A stretch of 51,566 nt of DNA from Tieghemiomyces parasiticus. Its lineage: Eukaryota > Kickxellomycota > Dimargaritomycetes > Dimargaritales > Dimargaritaceae. The notes under the pieces were generated by a model. The model saw only the letters and a program-made list of their open reading frames with translations. It was not told where the DNA came from and did not search any database. Positions 41,018 through 50,360 of the stretch are shown here, piece by piece. Where the stretch lies: the NCBI GenBank assembly GCA_027575765.1, contig JANBPT010000243.1, positions 1 to 51,566 of the forward strand, in the 5' to 3' direction. How positions within the stretch are numbered: position 1 is the first letter of the stretch; each line of letters starts with the position of its first letter. The translations under genes were made by a program, and so were the position numbers.

Positions 41018-43435
41018 CTACGACTGCGACCCACAGCTGGTTCGCGTCGCATCAAAGTCAATCTCCCGACTGCCGGATAGTCCCCGCCGGCTGGAGTAGA
41101 TCAGTGGCGCCGTGCGGAGGGCCGGAACAGTGTCCTCTAACCGGGCCACTAGAAACGCCAGGTCCCGGGCTAAGGTGCCCAGAGGGGGGAGTTTGTCCGG
41201 TGCGGCTGATAGGTCCACGGCCAACAGCGTCTCACGCCGGTCGTGGGGGTCACCGCCGGCCGCACGCAGCCGACTCACCCACTTGGCTGCCTGCCAGTAA
41301 TTCCCATCCAGGGTGGCGTGGCACAGAATGTGGGGGAGTAAACGACGCGGGGCGACACGATCGTAGGGTGCGTAGCTTATTAGGTACTGGAATATGGTCG
41401 TATCGGTAGTCGGGTCCCCGAGCTCGTCTCGGTCGGCGGCCGGGGCGTCGTCCGTCATAAGGGCATTAAGTGGGTCGGTGGCGGGCGCGTGCAGCACCGC
41501 AGCCCGGAAGAATTGGGGCTTGAGATTTAAGGCGGCGGCGGCCGTGAGCCCCTCGTCGGGACTGAGGGTCAGGACGGCGGTCCGGTGCGCCGAGGTGTAG
41601 CGCCGTTTCACCAGGGCGTTGGCCACCGCCAACAGGTCGTAGGCTCCGGATTTGCGCTGCAGGAGTCGCCCGTAAACCTCATGCCAGGCCCGGCCGTTGG
41701 CGCAGCCCCCACGTACGTGGGCCACCGCGACGACGAACCCGCGGTCGAGTAGCGGCCGCCAGTGCGGAGCGTAGCCCGCGTGATCAGCCTCTCCACGGAC
41801 GCCGTCGACCAAAATAACGGCAGGGTTGGACCCGTCGCGGTGCATTCGGTCCGCGCGATAGACGAGAGTGACGGGGATCTTGACATAGCGCGGCGGGGCG
41901 AGGTAGAGGGGGTCACGCACGTGGGGCAGGTCGACAGCCAGGCGTTCAACGGTGTAAAGGTGGGCCCCGTCGTCGGCGTCCGGCTCGGACCGTTCCTCCG
42001 AGGGAAACATGGGGCGCCGGGCCTGGCGATCCAGGTCGTACTCATAGGTGACGACAGGGCTTTGTGGCCCCTCCGCGGTGAACCGGAGCCGGTTGCTGTG
42101 GTAGCCCTGCGCGGTGGGCGAGACGGCGACTCGAGTGGTTCCGGCGGGGATAGGTACCCTGTGCGCCGCAGCGTCAGGCCCCACCGTCCCGGTGAAGCGC
42201 GCCGGGCGGCCCGGGACGACATCGATGCCGCACAGCACGCGCAGACTAACCTGACCCCGGGCACGTTCCACCAGCGCGAGGTGATGGGCGAAGGGCACGA
42301 CCTGCTCGACCAAGGTCTGCGAGTCGTAAGGTCGCAGCGGCCGCCAGGCCGCACACCCAAACTCCGGGCCAACCACAGGGCAATAAAACACCTGGCCATT
42401 GATACGGGGCTCGTCGCCCTGACGATTGCCGAGGATCACAAAGTGAGGACCCTGGTGCTCGACCGTGTACCGCAGTCGGTGGGTGAAGGGCTGTATCCGG
42501 GTGGGTGCGGCCCCGCGGGCCACCGCGGGGGCGGGTATAAAGTGACATTCGCTGCGGGTAGGTTCCCAGAGGTCGATAAACACATAGGCCCCGCTGGCGC
42601 TGACCCGGACGCTGAGCGTGACTTCGGGACGGTGGTTCTCCAGGATGGGCATATCCTGCTGCAACCGGGTACCTAGGGTGTGGCGGTAGACTTGACCAGG
42701 CCGCTTACCAGTGGTGGGCGTGCAATAGAGCAAGGTGCGGGCGTCGGCCCAGGCCAGAGTGGGGGCGACGTTGTGTACCACGTCCCTTGGTGATACTGTG
42801 CGGGACCGGATGTGGTAAAAGTAGAGTGATAGCTTGTCAGCGCCCGTGGTGGCGATCACGAAGGCCAGCCACCGGTGGTCGGGGCTAACGGCCACCCGGT
42901 GGATGGCGGCACAGGAGAAACGAGGTTCATTCAGATCGAGCACAACCCTTTCGTCGTTCTGCCGGCCGGCCGGTCGTCGGATATAGACCGGGTGGGTCAG
43001 GCCTGGTCGCCGCCGCCAACCGTAGAGGTAGGATGTATCCATAGGCCCGTCAGCCCGGTCCAAAGTGAGCTGGCCGGCCGCCGCACTGGTGGCGAGGGTC
43101 CCGCACCCGTCCAAAAGCTCCTTGTAAATGGTCTCCTCGAGGTCCTGCTGAGGAAGCAGGCTGGCCTCCATGTAGGCGGTCTCGGCCCCGAGGTGGGCCA
43201 TGATTTTCGGGTTCCGGCGCGGGGATGCGTCCTGCAGCCAGGCGTACTGATCAACGTAGGCATGGCCGTGGTAGTGGCGGGTGAAGGGAACGCACTCTGT
43301 CACAGGCGGGTCGGGCATGTCGATGGTGCTTGGGGCAGGCGAGGGGAAAGCCATAGCCAACAGGGGTGCGGTATCGACCAAGCACTCAGGCTGGCCGAAG
43401 AGTGGTCTGTGTCTGGGCCGTTGAATATCAAGCAC
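41018..43435 (-). CDS. Oligopeptidase B-like (S9A) protein, probable pseudoenzyme
   Basis: An 805-residue single-exon protein with the prolyl oligopeptidase/oligopeptidase B layout: N-terminal segment (PPVTECVPFTRHYHG, VDQYAWLQD, NPKIMAHLGAETAYMEA), a seven-bladed propeller in the middle, and a C-terminal alpha/beta-hydrolase fold from about residue 520 (YVKIPVTLVYR, VAVAHVRGGCANGRAWHEVY, AAAALNLKPQFFRAAVLHAP, YWQAAKWVSRLRA). The usual nucleophile block G-x-S-A-G-G is replaced here by LSPDEGL near residue 625, the Asp-loop is shortened (ATLDGNYW near 709), and where a Gly-His motif should carry the catalytic His there is VDLSAAPDKL (about 740-750). So the fold seems kept and the triad lost. 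The start is uncertain; inner Met residues at 28 and 40 precede the conserved part, and the first Met gives a non-conserved leader. Confidence 0.8.
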   Translation of the reverse strand: MLDIQRPRHRPLFGQPECLVDTAPLLAMAFPSPAPSTIDMPDPPVTECVPFTRHYHGHAYVDQYAWLQDASPRRNPKIMAHLGAETAYMEASLLPQQDLEETIYKELLDGCGTLATSAAAGQLTLDRADGPMDTSYLYGWRRRPGLTHPVYIRRPAGRQNDERVVLDLNEPRFSCAAIHRVAVSPDHRWLAFVIATTGADKLSLYFYHIRSRTVSPRDVVHNVAPTLAWADARTLLYCTPTTGKRPGQVYRHTLGTRLQQDMPILENHRPEVTLSVRVSASGAYVFIDLWEPTRSECHFIPAPAVARGAAPTRIQPFTHRLRYTVEHQGPHFVILGNRQGDEPRINGQVFYCPVVGPEFGCAAWRPLRPYDSQTLVEQVVPFAHHLALVERARGQVSLRVLCGIDVVPGRPARFTGTVGPDAAAHRVPIPAGTTRVAVSPTAQGYHSNRLRFTAEGPQSPVVTYEYDLDRQARRPMFPSEERSEPDADDGAHLYTVERLAVDLPHVRDPLYLAPPRYVKIPVTLVYRADRMHRDGSNPAVILVDGVRGEADHAGYAPHWRPLLDRGFVVAVAHVRGGCANGRAWHEVYGRLLQRKSGAYDLLAVANALVKRRYTSAHRTAVLTLSPDEGLTAAAALNLKPQFFRAAVLHAPATDPLNALMTDDAPAADRDELGDPTTDTTIFQYLISYAPYDRVAPRRLLPHILCHATLDGNYWQAAKWVSRLRAAGGDPHDRRETLLAVDLSAAPDKLPPLGTLARDLAFLVARLEDTVPALRTAPLIYSSRRGLSGSREIDFDATRTSCGSQS

Positions 43436-45783
43436 ACAGGGCCAGGCAAGTCACAGTGGCGGGAAGCACTCGAGTATTTGGAAGCGAGGGAGGGAAATAG
43501 TGGGCCAGTCCGGCGGACGACGGGTATGAGGTGGCGAATGGGCAGGTCGCAATGAGTGGAAAGGGGGAAAACTTCCTTCAGGGCAAATGACGAATATGAG
43601 TATAAGAGGTGAGAACCAAGACCCGGACAGCTGGAAAGAGAGGTCAAGGCTCCCAACGACCGTATCCTTGTTTCCATGTATCTGGACGAGCACCTGTAGG
43701 TAGGGTCACCGGGCCGTCGTACTACGTTGGGCAGCTGCCCCACCGTAGAGCTGGTCACCCGAGTTGGCCGTGGCGGCCAAGCGGGGAGAGGACTTTGGAA
43801 CGCCTGGGCATCGCACCTTCCAATTCTATTCCTCCTGCCTTCTTCCAAGACAAAGACCCTGGGGGGATCGACGAGGGGGGGTGGAATGGCGAATGGCGCG
43901 TCTCTCCTTCGCGACGGTGTGCTGTGGCCATGTACGCCACGGGATGGTGTTTCCAAGTCCGTCGGGTGGTGGGAGAGCCTCATTTAGCCACAGATGTATC
44001 CTTCGCCACAAATGCGGAAGGGACGATGGTGTGAACCACATACGCCACCTGTTTCCGATCAGTGAGCCTCCTGTCGCGCCCGAAAGAACAGATTTTTCCA
44101 ATCTACATTCTCTGTGAGAATACCTACCAAATGAAGAGGGCCAAGCGAAATAGGGATGGGGATAAACCTGCCAGCACCGTTAGCTGTCTGCGAGAGTGGC
44201 AACGATGGCGAGGATCGCCCAAGGTTGTGGATCGTTTTCGCGGTCCCTATCTTTGTTGGAATACGACGGCCGATCCTTCTGGCATAAGCCGCTAGGGGGA
44301 CGGGGTCGACGTAGTGGGCAGCGTCTCACCGCCATACCCCTAGCTGTGGCGAGATGTTGGCAATGTTATGCTATACTATCTACTAGCAACATTTCAGACG
44401 CGATAACCGTTCATATACGGGTTTCACGCACTACTTGGCAACGTAGTTAAATGGTACGTGGTCCCTTATTGAAGACTAGAACTCGGGGGTCAGAACCATC
44501 AAGGAAGGCCAGGAGCTGGTACTCGATTGTGTGGTGTAGTCGATAATATTTATTCGCAGATCGGCGATCAGGTGCCTTTTAAATTGCGAACAAAAATTAG
44601 AATTATTCGAGGGGCTGGTTGGCCCGTTGCCAACGCAGGTGTAGAGCAGGGCCGTAGTCAGGGGTGGCCGTCAAGAGATGTATCCGGCAGCAAAGACGTT
44701 ACTAGGAAGGGGGATTGGTGTGGATAGTGGCGGATATGAAGAAATTTCGCTCAGACAAGGGGCTCCCATTCGACTGGCGTAATCAAGTGGACTAGTTGGA
44801 GTATGTAGATAAACTGGCGATACAATATACCAAGTAAAAAAGAGCAATGTGCCCAAGCGATGATTGGTTAGTCTGATGAGGTGGGGCCCTGTTGGATAGC
44901 TACCGGTCCGGGCCCGCGTTGTGTTCAGACTGGACGGTAAAGTGCTCCCAATTGGGCGTGCCTGAAAAGCATGAGGTTTGTGCTTCGGACGCGACCTGTT
45001 CCGCGGACGTCTTGGCCATATTCTGGGATCGCTGATTTGGATGAGCATAGTCCTGAGGTTTTTCAATATCGGCAAGGAACGGTCTAACCCCGACGCGACT
45101 AAACTAAGGAGCCGGTACGACATGGGGGTCTGCGCATCGAAGAGCGTCGAGAAGGTGGGGAGGAGAGTGTAGTTGACACGGTTCTTATCCACCCAGTCGG
45201 ATAACATCTATACCTCGACTACTACCCCGATACCGTCGCGTTGTGAGGTTGACGGGCACAAGAGAATCGCCCTTCTTCTTTGTTACCATCTGTCATGGGT
45301 GTAAACATGAGACCCCAGGCTGAAATCAATGTGTGGATATAGAGAGCGTCGCCTGCAACCTCAATTCGGAATGGTTAAAACAATAACAATCACGACAGTT
45401 CCAACAGAGGGTGGGCGGGCTGTAATAGTAGGAGAAACAGTTGGCCAAATGAACCGTTCAAAAGGTGAAGATTAGATCGCTTTGATAGACCAATAACCGC
45501 GGCGCGGTTCAGCCCGGTCAATACCGCCGATTGGATAGCTCAGACCCTGACCAGGTCATTACAGTGACCAGATAACTCTAGTGAAAGCATGCTGCTAACT
45601 TTAAACCAGCGTTCCTCGCCTTAGAGGCTAGTGTCCAAGTGGTGGTGGTGGGGGGGAAGAGACAGCGAAGACAAGTACGAGATCACCAATTAGTTTATTG
45701 GATAAAACATTCATCTAGTTTTAAGAACGAGTTGGATGGGGGGGGGTCATTCGTGGGCCCAAGGAGCCCGACGGGCCGGGATG
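43436..45783. other. Gene-poor intergenic region
   Basis: About 2.35 kb with no recognised gene. The side near 43500 holds the promoter of the oligopeptidase-like gene (-); the side near 45700 is the 3' flank of the PPR gene (-). Open frames of up to 180 codons occur (for example 44671-45207 -), without motifs, with A+T-richer and irregular codon use. No tRNA or repeat is seen. Confidence 0.4.
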
Positions 45784-48700
45784 TTATACAAAGAAGGTGG
45801 GGGTCCCGGCGGTCTTCAAACCACCACGACGCAAAGGCGATCGGCCTCGGCGCCATCGGGGGGATGCAACGGTTCGGCGGCGCCAGGCCAGCCACTGGCG
45901 CAGGTAGAAACCAGGTACAATCACGACGGTGGCCCGGGCGAGCTGTGCGGGAATCGGCAGAGCCAGCTGGGCTGCTCGCCGCTGGTAAGGCAAGAGGGGC
46001 AAGTCTGGAGGCTGAGGGCCGACGCGGCCCCAGGTTAATATCCAGGGGGTGGCGGCCGGCCCTAGCGCCGCAGGAACGATCCCTGTGGCCAGTGCCGACC
46101 GATAGGCCCGGTCGACGTCCTGGGCGGGTAAATGGGGGTCAACGCGCCCGGCGTGCGCCAGCCAGCGACGCTCGCGAATTACAAGCTCGCGAAGGGGCCG
46201 CCGAATAGTACGGAGGGTGGCCGGGCGAACATCGAGTCCCCGGGCGGGCAGATCCTGAGCCAGCAGTCGGGCACAGCCTGCCAAGTCGCCTTCGGCGGCA
46301 AGGCAGTGTAGCCAATGGTGGTAGATTTGGCGCGATCCCGTTGGTAAGTGTACCACCAGGGCGCGGAAGGTGCGGCGAAGCACCTGGAGCAGAGCGCCAG
46401 GGGCGTCGGGATGGCAGGTGAGGTCGGCTAGAAGCGCTGATGGCGAAGTGACCGGGTCGCAGGTGGTCAGGGCGATCCGAACGGCCGCATCAACTTCGGC
46501 CCCGTGACGGCGGCGCAGGGCGACCAGGGCACGGGCAACCCATCCTAGTGCGCGGGCGTTGTACAGCTCCGGGGCTACCGCCGCGCCCAGCGTGGGGCGG
46601 CGCCAGGCCTGGGACCACAGCCGCACGGCGCGTTCGGGCTGGTGGCCGAGACAGTAGGCCTTCGTGAGGGTGGCGTAGGTAATCACGTCGGGGACGAGGC
46701 CTCGCTCGCGCAGGTGGCGGTAGGCGGCCTCGGTACTGGCCACGTCGCCTGACGCGGCAGGAACGTGGAGCAATGCATTCCCAAGCGGAGTGGTGAGTGG
46801 CCGGCGGCCTAGCCCCGACACGGTAGCAGATCGACCCAAGCGACGGAATATGTCAATTAGGAAGACAGTCAGTCGAGCGTCCAGGCGGACGGCCAGAAGG
46901 GCCAGGCTGGAGCGAGCCAGACGGTGTACGTAGGCCGGCGGGAGGGGCAGGGTGGGGAGCTCACCGAAGCCGGCGGGGACGGTCCGGCCCGTCCACGCTT
47001 GCACGCATCGGGCGAGATCCGGAAGGTGGGCGAGGACGGCGAGAGCCCGCGCGGCGGTGGCTGGCGCCGGGGTACCGGGACCGGTGGCTCGGACGAGGGG
47101 GACCAGGACGGCCCGGAGCAGGGCGGTAGCCGTGGCCACGTTGGGACGAAAGCCGGCCGGAACCGTGTGTAGCACCGTCACCAGGGTGGGCACGGGTAGA
47201 CGGCGAGCGGCAGCCCGTATAAGTACGTGTCGTAGTGGGGCGTTTGGTGCCAGGCGGCGATCGGCCCCCACAATGGGGGCGAGTAGCTCCAGCAAACGGG
47301 GAACTCGGTCGCTAAGTGCCAGGTGAAGCAAGGTGGCGGGGGTCCCCGAGTGAAGAGGGAGGCCCACGGGCCAGGGTGGCGGCGCAGGAGGGATCGGTAG
47401 GATCGCGCACTCGAGTTGGTCCAATAGGGACGTGGGCCGGCGAATCGTCAGAGGAGGATGCGAAACACCGGCTTGGAGCCGCTGGTGGAGGTCCAGGGTA
47501 CGCAAGGCCAGGTTGACATCCCGGGTACGAGCGGCTCGGTCAACTAGATTGGCTAGCAGACGGGTGGTTAGCGGCAAGTGAGGGGTCTCCACCGCCGGCT
47601 GCCAGGCCAAGGCGAATCCCTTGGGGCGGGTAGGACCCTTGGCGCAGTCTAGGATGCGGATGCCCGTGGCATCATACCCCACGGTTACATCGGAGGCATG
47701 CGACCGTGTGGGACGAGCTCGGCGCCGGAGGTAAGCAGCTGGGTCGACCATCAGATCCAGGTAGTCTGGGTTAAGGCGGTCACGGCCAGCCGTCAGGACC
47801 AGGCCAAAGCTAGCGGCATTGTAGGCCGGGGGTGGTGCACCTGCACTGGGGACGGCCGCTAAGTGGATCAAGCAGAGGCGTTCGAGGTAGGCGGCAGCAG
47901 CGCCCCACGCCCTGTCAACCAGGAGGCAGCGCAGGCGGGCATTGGTAACGGCTGGATGTAGGGCCGGATGGGAGTGTTGCGGGTGCCACCGTACACGATC
48001 GAGTAGAAAGTCGGGCTGGCGTATGGACGGGGACCTATGGGGCGGGTGGGGGATGTGTCGGGCGTCCTGAGGGACCGGAGTATCGGCCACGGCACGCATA
48101 ATCTGTTTAACGAGGACGTTATCCCCGAGGCAACGGCCGGCATCAATCAGCCGGGCCGCTACCTGGCTGGTGAGAGGCGTGTCCAGGGTGCGCAGGACAG
48201 ACCAGACCTGGGCCAGGCGGCGCCAACGCCGCTGCCGGGCGGCCACGGCGGTGTAACGTTCCCAGAATTCGGCGGATGGAACCAAACAGGCCCGGCGTAA
48301 TTCCATCAGGTGTCGGGTCAGGGCCTCGAGGCCATGGCCCGGCCGTAGAGTATAGGCGTAGGCGGCGACCCAACGGGCCTGTACTAAGGGTGGGACAGCC
48401 AGCGCGCTAGGGAGCAAGGTGTTCAGGTGACCAATGAGGGCATCCAAGTACGCCGGGCGGTCGGCTGGTTGCCGGAGGTGGAAGGACGCGTGGTCGGCGG
48501 CCGCGGCTAGTAGGCGCGCGTGGAAGGTGCGGGGGACACTGTCGTTGGGCCGTGATGGATCCTGAGCTAGGTAGTCCCCAATCAGGCGCGGCAGGATTTC
48601 CACCTGGCCACACCGGTAGGCCAGGATCAGTACGCTGGCCAACATGGTTGGATCGGCCGTTCCGGGAGGAACGGGTTGGGCAGCCAGCCGTTCGGCCGCC

Positions 48701-49389
48701 TGCCCCGGGTCCGAGTACATATCGGGGTCCGAGGGTGAGTACGGGGCCCGTGTGGACAGGATGCTGCCGCAGAGCCGGCGGAAGAGGGTGAAGGCTTGCT
48801 CGGGGGCGCAGTGCCGAATTAAGTGGCTGAGTAGGAGTGCGTAGGCGGCGGGCTCGGGTTCGACTTGGGCACGGATCATAGCGTGCCAGGTGAGCAGGAA
48901 AGTATGCCGCCGGCGGTGACGGTCGAGGTAGGTCAACACGCCCGTATACAGGGGTGCGGCTTGGTCTCGGTCGGCTGGATCCAGGTCCGCCAAGACGATG
49001 CGGAGTAGTCGGGCGTTGTCGCGTAGATGGCGCCGGGTCAGGAGGTCGAGGAGGGCCTGGCGGGTGGTGAAAGACACGCCTCGGGGCGTGGATCGGTAGG
49101 CCGCCCAGGCGCGGGCCACATCGCCGGTGGCGAGGGCATCGTGCAAGTCGTCCGGGGCCGTACGGGCATGCGTAGCGGGAAGCTCCAGGGCAGCAAGGGA
49201 GGTGTGGTAGCGGGCAACGAGCGAACTGGGGCGGAGGGAGCCGGCGAACCATGGTGGGGGTTTGACGGTGACCAAGAGATACGGTAAGGACAGTAATGAG
49301 TATATAGGGGGCGGATATGGTATCCGCACCGGCCGGGCATAGGAGAGTCGCCATGGGGCATGTACGCCAGGGAACAGCGCACGGCCCAT
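45784..49389 (-). CDS. Pentatricopeptide-repeat-like mitochondrial protein
   Basis: A long helical protein of about 1200 residues from the ATG at 49389; the same frame is open from 49686, which would add 99 poorly conserved Ser/Pro-rich residues. From 49389 the N-terminus (MGRALFPGVHAPWRLSYARP onward) is basic, hydroxylated and lacks acidic residues, as in a mitochondrial presequence. The body has many 35-residue helical hairpins; the clearest PPR unit is GDVASTEAAYRHLRERGLVP followed by DVITYATLTKAYCLGHQPE. Others are degenerate, as common in fungal PPR proteins of mitochondrial RNA metabolism or translation. The specific role and RNA target cannot be said. Arg and Ala are very abundant, matching the GC-rich coding style of the neighbours. 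No intron is needed. Confidence 0.75.
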   Translation of the reverse strand: MGRALFPGVHAPWRLSYARPVRIPYPPPIYSLLSLPYLLVTVKPPPWFAGSLRPSSLVARYHTSLAALELPATHARTAPDDLHDALATGDVARAWAAYRSTPRGVSFTTRQALLDLLTRRHLRDNARLLRIVLADLDPADRDQAAPLYTGVLTYLDRHRRRHTFLLTWHAMIRAQVEPEPAAYALLLSHLIRHCAPEQAFTLFRRLCGSILSTRAPYSPSDPDMYSDPGQAAERLAAQPVPPGTADPTMLASVLILAYRCGQVEILPRLIGDYLAQDPSRPNDSVPRTFHARLLAAAADHASFHLRQPADRPAYLDALIGHLNTLLPSALAVPPLVQARWVAAYAYTLRPGHGLEALTRHLMELRRACLVPSAEFWERYTAVAARQRRWRRLAQVWSVLRTLDTPLTSQVAARLIDAGRCLGDNVLVKQIMRAVADTPVPQDARHIPHPPHRSPSIRQPDFLLDRVRWHPQHSHPALHPAVTNARLRCLLVDRAWGAAAAYLERLCLIHLAAVPSAGAPPPAYNAASFGLVLTAGRDRLNPDYLDLMVDPAAYLRRRARPTRSHASDVTVGYDATGIRILDCAKGPTRPKGFALAWQPAVETPHLPLTTRLLANLVDRAARTRDVNLALRTLDLHQRLQAGVSHPPLTIRRPTSLLDQLECAILPIPPAPPPWPVGLPLHSGTPATLLHLALSDRVPRLLELLAPIVGADRRLAPNAPLRHVLIRAAARRLPVPTLVTVLHTVPAGFRPNVATATALLRAVLVPLVRATGPGTPAPATAARALAVLAHLPDLARCVQAWTGRTVPAGFGELPTLPLPPAYVHRLARSSLALLAVRLDARLTVFLIDIFRRLGRSATVSGLGRRPLTTPLGNALLHVPAASGDVASTEAAYRHLRERGLVPDVITYATLTKAYCLGHQPERAVRLWSQAWRRPTLGAAVAPELYNARALGWVARALVALRRRHGAEVDAAVRIALTTCDPVTSPSALLADLTCHPDAPGALLQVLRRTFRALVVHLPTGSRQIYHHWLHCLAAEGDLAGCARLLAQDLPARGLDVRPATLRTIRRPLRELVIRERRWLAHAGRVDPHLPAQDVDRAYRSALATGIVPAALGPAATPWILTWGRVGPQPPDLPLLPYQRRAAQLALPIPAQLARATVVIVPGFYLRQWLAWRRRTVASPRWRRGRSPLRRGGLKTAGTPTFFV

Positions 49390-50360
49390 GGTGGAGGGTC
49401 GGCGAGGGTGGCGGGGGGAATCGTGAGCGGCCGCACGGTACCGAGGCGCATGCCGACGGGTCGCGAGGGCGGAGGCCTTGCAGGGTCCGAACGGCAGATC
49501 AGATACGACGCTGGTGGCAAGGCGAGGAGTCGACAATGCAGGAGATGTCCGGGCGGTCTGTGACGACGGTGATCTAGCGTCGGGGAAGGGGGGGGTGTCG
49601 GCCCCACGAGAGTGGTGACACAGCGGTAAGCAGTGCGGGTGGCTAACGAATGTGTAAAGCTTTTCATGAAGACCAAAGGTAAGCATAACTTGACAGGAAG
49701 GTCGGCGGGGGTTGCCCTAGGCGGCAGGCATGAGGCCAGTAGGGGCGATCCAGCCGGCTATCGTCCGGCCTTGGAGGGCCTGGTAACGGAGGGATCCTCG
49801 TCGCGTGCTCAATTTTTTATCCGGCGATTTTCGATAGGTGAGCACCCCGCTCCCCTTGTAGACGGGCCTCGGGGGCTGTTAAACAGACCAGACAGCTAAC
49901 CAGTATGGCCCCCTAGTGGCCTTCCCCTTGACGGCGGTCGATCGCTGCCCGGAATGTGAAAACATTGCCAAAATCCGGCGAGACACACGGGGATCGCTGG
50001 CGGTAGACGGCGAAGCCAGGTCGAAGCGGCGGCAACATTGGTAAATCATGGTCTCTGCACTACACCTTGGTGATGCTCGCCAGGCGCGGGGGTGGATAGG
50101 GAAACGGCTTACGGGTGGTACTTGCAGGCAGGCACGCACACCTCCCTCTAGTTTAGAATTGCGCTGCCACCGTACGGGGAGCTGTGCGTCTGTCCATCGC
50201 TCACGGCTCACCTCACTGGCCGGCTCACGGAGTTTATGAGGGACCCGTCACCGCCCCTTAACATCGCCGCAGCCTCATCTTACTGGTCACGGTTCTCTCG
50301 TTGCACGTTCAGCCCTTCCCGGCAGACAGCCATTCGCACCTTACCTTCGACTCTCTTTTA
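49390..50360. other. Divergent intergenic region PPR / PPP4R2-like
   Basis: About 970 bp between two divergent start codons, of which 49390-49686 could code for an N-terminal extension of the PPR protein. No further gene is seen. Confidence 0.45.

Noticed and set aside
43300..43983. 227-codon open frame overlapping the start of the oligopeptidase-like gene
   Set aside because: It is mostly outside the conserved gene, is Ser/Pro/Arg-rich, and has no motif.
44671..45207. 178-codon open frame in the gene-poor region (-)
   Set aside because: Irregular codon use, no domain and no splice-linked continuation.
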